The notes below the pieces were generated by a model, which ran no database searches, was not told where the DNA came from, and saw only the letters and a list, made by a program, of their open reading frames with translations. This document shows positions 7,420 through 15,696 of a DNA stretch of 64,000 nucleotides, one piece after another. Source of the DNA: DASZBR01 sp033763845 (GTDB taxonomy: Bacteria; Pseudomonadota; Gammaproteobacteria; DASZBR01); NCBI GenBank assembly GCA_033763845.1, contig JANRJR010000070.1, positions 32,067 through 96,066 of the forward strand, given 5' to 3'. The position numbers were made by a program, and so were the translations under genes. Numbering within the stretch: the first letter of the stretch is position 1; each line of letters opens with the position of its first letter.

Positions 7420-8520
7420 ATGGAAGGTATTATAGGTATTGATGTGGCAAAGCGAACTTTTGATGCAGCGTTACTAGTTAATAATAAATACAAAAACAAA
7501 ACTTTTGAAAACAATCCTTCTGGCTTTAGCTCCCTCATGTCATGGTTGAGTCGGCATCATATCACTCAATTTCATGCGTGCATGGAAGCCACAGGCACCT
7601 ATTGTAGAGAGCTTGCCAATTACCTGTATGAGACAAATCATCCTGTCAGTGTAGTAAATTCTTTGCGGATAAAGGGATTTGGTCGCAGTACTCTCGTAAG
7701 GACAAAGAATGATCGCATAGATGCAAAACTTATTGCAGACTTTTGTGCCAAATTAAAACCTGCCTTATGGAAACCCGCTTCACTTGAAAGAGAAAATCTC
7801 AAAGAATTAGTAAGGTATTTGAATGATCTTAAAAAAATGAAACATCAAGAAACATGTCGCGCACAAACTGCTATCAGTAATAACACAAAAAAGTTTTTTA
7901 TTGAGCATATTACTTATCTAGAAAATCAAATAACACTCGCCGAAAAAGAACTGTTAATACTAATAAAACAAGAATCTCAATTAGAAAAGCAACACGACCT
8001 ACTATGCTCAATTCCCGGAATCTCCACTATTTTAAGCGCAACATTATTAGCAGAGGTTGTATTTGAAGATTATTCAAAAACCCGTCAAATAGCGTCTCAT
8101 GTTGGACTGACGCCTCAAGAAAGAAGCTCAGGAACATCCGTACGAGGAAAACCTCATATCTCTAAAGTTGGAAACGCATTTATGCGTAAATCTCTTTATA
8201 TGCCTGCTTTGTGTGCTATCAACTTTAATCCTGTTATCAAAACTTTCAGTCAAAGACTTAAAGCAAGCGGCAAGCCACCCAAAGTAGTCATAACTGCGTG
8301 CATGAGAAAACTTATTTGTATCGCAGCAGGTGTCATAAAAAGCAATCAACCATTTAGAGAAGAACACCAAAGAGACTCACGCCAAACAGCAGCTTCGCCT
8401 GGAGAAAATCGTCAAAATCCGCATTAAAACAAGGACTTTTGAAAAACCATAAAAAATTCAGTTTTTAATGAACTGCCAGTTGAGACGGGCTCCCAAATCT
8501 CAGCGGAAAGACGCCGCTAT
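7200..8520 (+). mobile_element. IS110-family insertion sequence (boundaries approximate)
   Basis: Defined by the intact transposase plus non-coding flanks. IS110 elements usually lack clear terminal inverted repeats and target duplications, so the ends cannot be placed by eye. The 198-nt stretch after the transposase (8428-8625) has no gene and may contain the right end. The bounds given are estimates. Confidence 0.5.
7420..8427 (+). CDS. IS110-family transposase (DEDD recombinase)
   Basis: 335 residues. The N-terminal RuvC-like domain has GIDVAK (D8), CMEATGTY (E56) and TKNDRIDAK (D98/D101), matching the DEDD tetrad spacing of IS110 recombinases. The C-terminal Tnp_20 domain has LLCSIPGIS, then SHVGLTPQERSSGTSVRG and KVGNAFMRKSLYMPA, containing the candidate Ser nucleophile. 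GGAGAG precedes the ATG. The gene appears intact. The last ~18 residues after SNQPFREE do not match the usual family end and may be read into flanking sequence. A partial second copy lies at 12.6 kb. Confidence 0.95.
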   Translation: MEGIIGIDVAKRTFDAALLVNNKYKNKTFENNPSGFSSLMSWLSRHHITQFHACMEATGTYCRELANYLYETNHPVSVVNSLRIKGFGRSTLVRTKNDRIDAKLIADFCAKLKPALWKPASLERENLKELVRYLNDLKKMKHQETCRAQTAISNNTKKFFIEHITYLENQITLAEKELLILIKQESQLEKQHDLLCSIPGISTILSATLLAEVVFEDYSKTRQIASHVGLTPQERSSGTSVRGKPHISKVGNAFMRKSLYMPALCAINFNPVIKTFSQRLKASGKPPKVVITACMRKLICIAAGVIKSNQPFREEHQRDSRQTAASPGENRQNPH

Positions 8521-8625
8521 ATAAGTTGGTATATGTTTTAATTTAATTACACTAAAATATACATAGCGCTACTATCCTATTTCTTTACTCTAATGTTCTT
8601 CCCCTATCCAAAAAATAAAGGCGTT

Positions 8626-10176
8626 CTACATCGTAAGACAACTGCTGACATGTTTTTCTGGAAGAGCTTTAATAGAGTCCAGCTTTTTATCTCCGTCTGT
8701 CAATCCTGCTAATGCTAGCTTGCTCTCGACCCATGTTACACAATTTTCACCTTCATCTTTAGCATTAAACCGATGGCTTCCAGCAGATTGATAGGGTATA
8801 AAATCTTCATATACCCAGGGATTTTTAGCTCTAGCTTCTTGTGTAACTTGCTGATCTATTTTTATTGAATCAATCATTCTCCTAACTTGTGCGGGTGTTC
8901 TATAAGCAGATTTTGAGCTACAACTGGAATACCTTTGAATTGTATTAATTTTTTCATTAACGGTATATTCGTTACCCTCAAAAACTTTAATATTATCTAT
9001 TATTCCTTTTCTATTTTTTAATTCGTCAGGTATATAATTAAATAAAGCATTTGACTCGTCAAAAGGAAGTGCGCTTATTTCATATTGGCCTACAAATAGT
9101 TTCAATGCATGAAAATTGATTGGGTCTCTAATTAATCCTTCCACTACAATAACCATATGACCACCAAACGTACCTGTTGTTCCTCCGATCCAATTAAGTT
9201 TTGAAACCACCCACCGTGTTGTATTAAAACTAAAAGATTTATTCACCACACTCATTCTAGATACATCTTGTAACTCATCGCTTATAGCTAAAGATGGAAC
9301 TAGATTATTTTGAACTTGCGCAGAGGAATAGTTAAAATTATTTTTTAGACTTGAAGACTCACTTGAATCATCTTGAGCTTCAATTACAGCACCTTCATCA
9401 ACCGACAAATCTATACCGAGAATTTTAGCAACTTCTACGATATGATTTTTACGTATTTGTGAGCAAACTTCTACTTCCCCGCAAGGGATTTTACTTAGCG
9501 CAACTTCTAGTGAAACGCTATCTTCGTTAATACTGATATTCGACATCGCCCCACCAGAAATACATCGATTAGCTCGAATGTAGTCTTCAAAAATCTTGAA
9601 CATTTCGATGGCGTACAATCCACAATGCCGTATCCAACCCTCTTCTTTTTCTTTTTGTTGAAGATTAACTGGATTAGATATAATTGCATGGTGATAATAG
9701 AGCTGTTTTTCTCTTAATACTTCCACACACTCAGGAATAGATGTTTTTTGCGCAGGATCAAGATAAAAAATAAGCTTGTGTTTTTTATCTATGATCAAAG
9801 CAACCCAATGATTTTTATGTGCAGGATTATTTTCATCGTAGGCAACATTTATTGGGATAAAAGCATATTCCTCCCGTTGCAAAACAATTTGTTGAAAATA
9901 TCCCTCAACTTCTTCTATCCTAACTATCGGATAAGCACAAATTGGAAGTTCTTGCTGCTTTATACGATAGTGAACCAACAAATTTATAAAATCAGCGGTA
10001 TAAAAATTATTCTCATCAGAAATTGTGTAACAGACTTCTCTGGGCTCGATGTAAACATCGCCAAATTTTTTCACATCATTACTGTTTTCTTCAATTACAC
10101 CTAAAATTTCTTGAACTACTGTTGAAAAATTTCGAAAGCTATTTGGTAAACTTCTCTTACTTGAAATGTCTTCCAT
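8626..10176 (-). CDS. Putative effector: CE-clan (Ulp1-like) cysteine protease plus GGH...ENC domain
   Basis: 516 residues. N-terminal half: KNHWVALIIDKKHKLIFYLD gives a His (H123) and an Asp (D140) 17 residues apart, then Q173/Q174 and HCGLYAIEMF (C185). This is the His-Asp-Gln-Cys order of CE-clan proteases (SUMO/NEDD8 proteases, bacterial effector deubiquitinases, YopJ-type acetyltransferases). C-terminal half: TFGGHMVIVVEGL (H340), LFVGQYEI and GENCVTW (C479), which match the 219-residue protein at 31.7 kb motif for motif. There is no signal peptide or membrane segment. It lies 24 nt downstream of the 700-residue gene, in one transcript. Inferred: a protein injected into a host cell to process ubiquitin-like modifiers. 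The substrate is unknown. Confidence 0.65.
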   Translation of the reverse strand: MEDISSKRSLPNSFRNFSTVVQEILGVIEENSNDVKKFGDVYIEPREVCYTISDENNFYTADFINLLVHYRIKQQELPICAYPIVRIEEVEGYFQQIVLQREEYAFIPINVAYDENNPAHKNHWVALIIDKKHKLIFYLDPAQKTSIPECVEVLREKQLYYHHAIISNPVNLQQKEKEEGWIRHCGLYAIEMFKIFEDYIRANRCISGGAMSNISINEDSVSLEVALSKIPCGEVEVCSQIRKNHIVEVAKILGIDLSVDEGAVIEAQDDSSESSSLKNNFNYSSAQVQNNLVPSLAISDELQDVSRMSVVNKSFSFNTTRWVVSKLNWIGGTTGTFGGHMVIVVEGLIRDPINFHALKLFVGQYEISALPFDESNALFNYIPDELKNRKGIIDNIKVFEGNEYTVNEKINTIQRYSSCSSKSAYRTPAQVRRMIDSIKIDQQVTQEARAKNPWVYEDFIPYQSAGSHRFNAKDEGENCVTWVESKLALAGLTDGDKKLDSIKALPEKHVSSCLTM

Positions 10177-10200
10177 AGTTAATCCTCATAAGATAAAATA

Positions 10201-12303
10201 TTAATTCTTAAAAGAAGCGGTTGGTAAGTTTTTTAATGGCTCACCCTCGCTATCTCTGATAGCGCGCACCACTAAGTACGTGCCCACAACAAAAGGTCCA
10301 TATTGAATACTTTTGCTCGCTATTTTCTTCCCACAATTATAAAAAAACCTACACCATGATTCCTCTGTGTTTCCATGTTTTTTAACATTTTCTAAGAGCT
10401 TTTGAACCTCAACTACTGGCTCATTTCCCCCCTGTTCTCCCGCTTGTACTAAGAGATTAACCACCTCATCTCTACGGGCGCCTAACGCAATAGGCCCACA
10501 ATCACCTTTACCGTCAACAATTTCTTCTGTGAAGTGTACAGGCAAATTCGTACCTGGGACAATTTCACTTAACACAGATTTATCGACTTGTTTTTCAACA
10601 TCCTTATTTTCATCTAACAGTAATTTTGTGTTTTTCTCAGCATTATTATAACTATCAGAAAACCAATACATTGCAGCAATAACAAGGGGAACTAACGGAT
10701 AAAATGTAAACAATCTACTTGAGAAATTAATCACTTGACCCACATAATTATTTGAACTGCTTGACAACCCTTTTACAGGTGTCAAATAAAGAAGAGCCCC
10801 CCGAAGTAAATCATTACCTGCAGTCAATATAGAATTTGTTGGAAGACAACTAAGGACATTTTGGCCAAAGGAAAACTTGCTTAATAGTAAATACAAACCA
10901 CTTCCTGTTAAGATAGTTGTATGTAGCCGCCGCTCACTTATGAAAATTCGAGAAGTGATAGCATGCAACAAAGCCACGCTCGCAGATAAAAAAATCGCTT
11001 GTTTAATTGGGAGTTTAGCCTCATCTTTTCGCATTACATACGCGAACATAAATCCTTGATAGGCATAGAACAAAAAATTACTTACCGATAAAAAATTGTT
11101 GATGGTTTTTCGTTTAAGCATAAACGTTGAGGGCGATGGCTCTTTTAATTGAAGAGTTGATTTAAAATATGGTGAAGTTAAAAAGCTAACCTCCTCTTTT
11201 TCAATTTTTTTTGCAAATTCCGCCATGTCAGAGATATTTTTTGGTGTATAGGTTCGCTGATAGAGGATGTATAAAGAAATCATTATATATAGACCAACCG
11301 AATAATTAGATATCCTATAAAAAACTTTCTTAAACCGTCCAGTCTGGCGATCATAATGGGGCAGAAACTCTCGACTATTATCAAAATACTCATTTAGGCT
11401 AAAAAACAAAGAGGCTGATGACAAAATAATTGTCGGCGAAAAATTAAATTTAAAAAATAATGCATCTACAATTGTGCCCACCCACATTCCACCGTAACTA
11501 TCATCAATGATGTGTGGCAAATCAATAGCTAAAGCCCAATATTGCAGTGGTGGCGAAGAAAAATATTTTATGTAATTTCTAAGCGCAAACACTGATTTTC
11601 TAAATAGCGCCACAGAATATAAATAGTCGCTTACAAGATGAGGGGTGCGTAATCTAGCCCCACCCACTTGCAACAAGTGGTGCGTAATTCCGCAGCAGTT
11701 AAAATTATTTCTACCTCCTAATTTAAAGAATGGCGAAAGAAAGGAGCTACCGTAGAGAACCCACGCACCTCCATCTGTGATAATATTCTCAATTTCTTTA
11801 TTTATTTTATGAACATTGAGGCAATTAAACACTATCAGTAAATAATCTTTTCCTTCTTCGTCTCCTTTTTTAATTATATCGTAGTCTATTGTTCTAAAAT
11901 AACTTGCATTTGAATCAGCACCAAATTTGTGATGATAATAATCTCGACCTGGAAAATCCTCTTCGTCTTTAGGTTGTGCCGGCCAAAAGCTAACGTAGTG
12001 CTTATCAGTTCCCAAACTTACATGACCACCAATTTTTTTATCAGCATTTAGCCATATTATAACAAGAACTTGTGACGGCCCAAGAGAGGCCGAATACCGA
12101 AGCAAGGAAACTCCCGTAGCCTCATCTTCAATTGGTAGCATTAAGTTATTTGATGAAGGCACAGATGTAACGAGAGTATTAGGCTCAGAGGCAAGACTGC
12201 CGGAGTCAGAAGAAAAACCGTCGCGCAACCTAGGAGATGACGGAAAATCGGACGTCTTGCTGTCTTTACTGAGAGCGACGGCATCATTGAAGGGTTCGTT
12301 CAT
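10201..12303 (-). CDS. Large membrane protein with N-terminal GGH...NC papain-like domain
   Basis: 700 residues. After a Ser-rich, probably disordered ~70-residue N-terminus comes VLVIIWLNADKKIGGHVSLG (H94), HYVSFWP, LLIVFNCLNVHKIN, WVLYGSS and FNCCGITHHLLQVGG (C203). The same order of motifs occurs at the C-terminus of the 1682-residue protein. Residues ~215-560 contain many hydrophobic segments (for example VGLYIMISLYILY and FLFYAYQGFMFAYVM), suggesting a multi-spanning membrane region. Near the end GKGDCGPIAL (about 598-607) resembles the start of an OTU domain, but too little sequence follows for a full one. First gene of a pair with the CE-clan protein downstream. Function unknown; likely cargo effector. 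Confidence 0.6.
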   Translation of the reverse strand: MNEPFNDAVALSKDSKTSDFPSSPRLRDGFSSDSGSLASEPNTLVTSVPSSNNLMLPIEDEATGVSLLRYSASLGPSQVLVIIWLNADKKIGGHVSLGTDKHYVSFWPAQPKDEEDFPGRDYYHHKFGADSNASYFRTIDYDIIKKGDEEGKDYLLIVFNCLNVHKINKEIENIITDGGAWVLYGSSFLSPFFKLGGRNNFNCCGITHHLLQVGGARLRTPHLVSDYLYSVALFRKSVFALRNYIKYFSSPPLQYWALAIDLPHIIDDSYGGMWVGTIVDALFFKFNFSPTIILSSASLFFSLNEYFDNSREFLPHYDRQTGRFKKVFYRISNYSVGLYIMISLYILYQRTYTPKNISDMAEFAKKIEKEEVSFLTSPYFKSTLQLKEPSPSTFMLKRKTINNFLSVSNFLFYAYQGFMFAYVMRKDEAKLPIKQAIFLSASVALLHAITSRIFISERRLHTTILTGSGLYLLLSKFSFGQNVLSCLPTNSILTAGNDLLRGALLYLTPVKGLSSSSNNYVGQVINFSSRLFTFYPLVPLVIAAMYWFSDSYNNAEKNTKLLLDENKDVEKQVDKSVLSEIVPGTNLPVHFTEEIVDGKGDCGPIALGARRDEVVNLLVQAGEQGGNEPVVEVQKLLENVKKHGNTEESWCRFFYNCGKKIASKSIQYGPFVVGTYLVVRAIRDSEGEPLKNLPTASFKN

Positions 12304-12599
12304 AGGACAACCTTCTTGTATCTTGAAATAAAAGTTTCATTGCGACAAACATAACAAAATACATTAAATTTTATATGGATTTTTTGAATGAACTTTTAGT
12401 GAAATTATTTAAATTGGACTTCTTTGCAAAAAACTCAGGGAAAATCATCACCCCGTGAAACACTTTAACAAATAATTGAGCAAAAATCATATCTTTGTGC
12501 TATTAATATACTAAACACTCTCAAACTCCCACTTATATTGCCGACTGAATGTTAAAGATAGCTATCGGAAGTGGTCTTGATTTCCAGCCCACGTCCCAG

Positions 12600-12822
12600 T
12601 TCGAGGAAAAACACATATCTCTAAAGTGGGAAATGCGTTTATGCGTAAATCACTCTCATATGCCGGCTTTATGTGCTATCAATTTTAATCCGACTATTAA
12701 GACTTTCAGTCAAAAGCTTAGAGCAAAAGGTAACCCCCCAAAAGTGGTGATAACGGCTTGCATGAGAAAACTAATCTGTATTGCGGCTAGAGTTATAAAA
12801 AGCAATCAACCCTTCCGGGAAA
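12600..12822 (+). pseudogene. 3' remnant of a second IS110-family transposase
   Basis: The translated stretch MPALCAINFNP, TIKTFSQKLRAKGNPPKVV and ITACMRKLICIAARVIKSNQ is nearly identical to the C-terminus of the intact transposase at 7.4-8.4 kb. The DNA match begins about 12600 at CGAGGAAAA and ends after the FRE codons near 12822. A one-base insertion around 12645-12655 puts the first part (HISKVGNAFMRKSL) in another frame, and the rest of the gene is missing. Codon differences from the intact copy show it is an older, diverged copy rather than a recent duplicate. Confidence 0.85.
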
Positions 12823-12946
12823 TTTTAGTATTGAATAAGAATGCTAACCTAGCGTAGACTGAGCTTGCTATTTAATAGCAATACTTCCGGAATAAAAATT
12901 AATCTCTGCGGTATTTTAACCACGTTTTTTAATTAAAGGACTTGAA

Positions 12947-14233
12947 ATGAAGGAAGAAAACTTATCCACAGAGACAAAAATAGTTGCTGCTGTTGTTGGA
13001 GCTGTTGTGTTAGTTTGGGGCATTAATAGGCTCTTTTATACCCCCACCTCACCTTCTATATCTGAAAAATCCAAATCCTCGTCAAATCGGCAAATGGCAG
13101 TGGAAATTCGCGGAGAGGGACGAATCACACGAGAAGGAGATTCGGTATCTATTTATACAAGCGGAAATGCAACTCTCGTAAGAGGGATTTTCCAAACTAA
13201 TGAAGACGAATGGGTTGGATTTGCACTTCAAGGAGATACAGTCCTAATTTGTAACGCAAAAACCAATGAACTTCTTGCGCAAGTACGCACAATGCAATCT
13301 TCCATTGCGTTTGCAATTGGCAGTACGAGTGAAGTTAATCGCGCATTAGAATCCTATCCCGCCTCCAACTTAATTCAGGGAAAACAAAACGTCCAACTAC
13401 TAACAGATAAATCAGTGTATGTTCGACCTGAAATTTGTGAGTTTTTTGAACTTAGTTGTCCACTCCTTCAACGTCAGATCACAGGCATAGGTGCATTAGT
13501 TTATAAAAAATCGTTACTAAAAGAAGGAAAATTTTATAAAATCGCAGGTAATGTACAAAATCTGGAAGGATATATATACCAAAAAGAGAAAGCTAAATTA
13601 GATGAGTCTCAACCCTTCCGAACACAACAATGCCTAGCATCAGGCACAGCATTCTTAGGCACTACCAAGCGAATCATAACTGCTGGGCACTGCGTTACAG
13701 GGGGTGACGTTAACATCAAAGATCTGCTTCTCGTATTCGGCTTTGCACTCTCAGCATTAAATCAATCTTTGGAACGCTTTCCCGAAAACGATGTTTATGA
13801 ACTTGAAAAAATTATAGATTATAAATTGAGCGAAAATGAAGATTGGGCTGTAGTGGAGTTAAAAAAACCGGTAGCAAATCGAGAAATTTCAACCAGAAGT
13901 AAAGAAACACCTAAAGACAAAACCCCCTTATATGTTATGGGCCACCCAATCGGATTGCCTATAAAAACAGATTTTGTAGCACGTGTTAAAAAAGAAATAA
14001 GCAAAACTAATCCTCATTTGTTTTTTACTAATTTAAACACCTTTGGTGGGAATTCGGGGTCTCCAGTATTTAATCTTCAAACACGTGAAATAGAAGGTAT
14101 TTTAGTTAAAGGAAATAAAGACTTTCGTAAAAATGAAAAAGGTGAAATTGTTTTCGCCTCATATGACGCCACACATGGTGGAGAAGGCTGTACAACTATA
14201 CAGCGCGTTGAACAAGCCTTGAGGCGACCTTAA
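12947..14233 (+). CDS. Membrane-anchored trypsin-like (S1) serine protease
   Basis: 428 residues. One N-terminal transmembrane helix (IVAAVVGAVVLVWGINRLFY, about residues 12-31) and a Ser-rich linker would place the body in the periplasm or outside. The C-terminal ~200 residues hold a complete trypsin triad: TAGHC (H248), NEDWAVVEL (D299) and FGGNSGSPVF (S370). Residues ~50-200 precede the protease and match nothing I recognise. AAAGGAC lies before the ATG. It stands alone between an IS110 remnant and a long intergenic stretch. Possible roles are cargo protease or effector; the substrate is unknown. Confidence 0.8.
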   Translation: MKEENLSTETKIVAAVVGAVVLVWGINRLFYTPTSPSISEKSKSSSNRQMAVEIRGEGRITREGDSVSIYTSGNATLVRGIFQTNEDEWVGFALQGDTVLICNAKTNELLAQVRTMQSSIAFAIGSTSEVNRALESYPASNLIQGKQNVQLLTDKSVYVRPEICEFFELSCPLLQRQITGIGALVYKKSLLKEGKFYKIAGNVQNLEGYIYQKEKAKLDESQPFRTQQCLASGTAFLGTTKRIITAGHCVTGGDVNIKDLLLVFGFALSALNQSLERFPENDVYELEKIIDYKLSENEDWAVVELKKPVANREISTRSKETPKDKTPLYVMGHPIGLPIKTDFVARVKKEISKTNPHLFFTNLNTFGGNSGSPVFNLQTREIEGILVKGNKDFRKNEKGEIVFASYDATHGGEGCTTIQRVEQALRRP

Positions 14234-14803
14234 TAATCATAACTTCTGAATCGAGTTTAACGCTAAAAAACATGTTCCTATTTTCTACACCGCTTTCTTT
14301 TCCAAATTTTCGGAACATTTTTCTATTACTGCGTCTTAAATCAACGCAGTAATCAGATAGTTAGATGAAATTCTGACTCACTGTACAGCCTTATAAGTAA
14401 ATTCCGAAAGACACACACCTTCGAATCCAATAGCTTTAAGATTCTGAATATTTGACTTTAAACACGGTATCTTGACGGCATAAGGACAGAAGCGCGAAAA
14501 ATGCTGATGCCGAATGGGAGGAATGAATATATGAAGAGCTAAAAACAGCGCTGAACACTTGATAATGAAGAATTAATCTACCACCTTATTTGAAAAACTG
14601 GCTTCAAAATTTAATGGCGGAAAAAATACCCAATCAACTAGGAAAATTCGGAAAATAACGAGTGCAGTACCATCGCGATACATATCAATTGAGAGACACA
14701 TAGAATTTATTTCGGGAAATTTACACTGACAATAAACCCCATCAAAAATAGGTAACTGTCAGCTCAGATTGAACCTTTTACAGATTATATCAATATTTGG
14801 TTT
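14234..14803. other. 570-nt intergenic stretch with one strong inverted repeat
   Basis: No gene is supported. A perfect 10-bp inverted repeat, ATTACTGCGT (14325-14334) and ACGCAGTAAT (14344-14353), has a 9-nt loop but no following T-run, so it is not a standard terminator. The stretch from about 14440 to 14720 has the look of decayed coding sequence with stops in all frames, but no family could be recognised. Confidence 0.4.
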
Positions 14804-15661
14804 TCATTTCTTCTTGCTTACCAGCAAGCCGCTCCCAGAAGCTGGATCTTCAGTAGAATCTTCACCATTGATAGAATAATTATTCGGGGGTGATTTTCCC
14901 GATTTAGATTGCTTACTATCACCACTTCCCCCTCCACTTCGGGTTATCTTCACTCGGCTCCTCAAAGCAGCATTTTCGTCTTCCAACTCTTTATTTCTTC
15001 TCCTTAATGCTTCAAGTTCATCTAAATTTTGTGGAGCTCCGACACCAACATCATTATTGTTGTTCTCAACCCGTTGGTTAGTTCCTACGTCCCGCCACCT
15101 GCCCAAAGAAGTCACACTAACTTGATTCATTCCACTTAATGTCTTCTGAATTTTAGTGTAATGACAAACCCCACTATAAAATTGCTCTTTTTGAAACGAG
15201 GTTGCAGTAGAATATTTGTGAATAATTTCATTTAAAGTATCTCTAAGAGTGCTCTTACTTTTATTAAAAAATAATTTACCGCCTTTGATTTCACTTACAG
15301 CTTTTTTAAGCGCTAGGACGTATTCGTCCCTCGTCTTACATTTATTTTGATTTTTAATAACCGTTCTTATCCTCTTAATATCTGCCATCCGCCTTTTGGA
15401 TAAATTCTTTTTTTTGATTTCCTTACGTTCTAGCTTGTATCTTCTCAATGCTGCCGAAATATCTTTGTTCAGGCACTTTAGCGCAAATTCTTCTGTTTTT
15501 TCTCTAATGGAATTTTTATCTTTTCTCCTCAAACGTGAGAGCGCACTTTCATCTTCGGATGCGGTTTCCTCACCATCAAAAGATAATACTTGTGAACCAA
15601 AACTTTCTTCTAAACCGCTACCTTCATCACTTACAGCACTTGAACCTTGAAAATCTTCCAT
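14804..15661 (-). CDS. Uncharacterised charged, coiled-coil protein
   Basis: 285 residues, no family recognised. The N-terminus (about 1-40) is acidic and Ser-rich. Residues ~45-130 are very basic helix (YKLERKEIKKKNLSKRRMAD). Residues ~210-240 form a short heptad-type coiled coil (LEALRRRNKELEDENAALRS). The tail is Gly/Ser/Lys-rich. AAGGAG precedes the ATG. It sits 35 nt downstream of the 982-residue coiled-coil gene on the same strand, so the two are probably co-transcribed. The low-complexity ends resemble secreted effectors, but that is only a resemblance. Confidence 0.6.
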   Translation of the reverse strand: MEDFQGSSAVSDEGSGLEESFGSQVLSFDGEETASEDESALSRLRRKDKNSIREKTEEFALKCLNKDISAALRRYKLERKEIKKKNLSKRRMADIKRIRTVIKNQNKCKTRDEYVLALKKAVSEIKGGKLFFNKSKSTLRDTLNEIIHKYSTATSFQKEQFYSGVCHYTKIQKTLSGMNQVSVTSLGRWRDVGTNQRVENNNNDVGVGAPQNLDELEALRRRNKELEDENAALRSRVKITRSGGGSGDSKQSKSGKSPPNNYSINGEDSTEDPASGSGLLVSKKK

Positions 15662-15696
15662 CGTTTTCTCCTTAGTAGGTTACTTGTAAAATAAAA

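Noticed and set aside
10201..10560. OTU domain at the C-terminus of the 700-residue protein (GKGDCGPIAL)
   Set aside because: Only about 100 residues follow and no His motif is visible, so a complete OTU fold is not supported.
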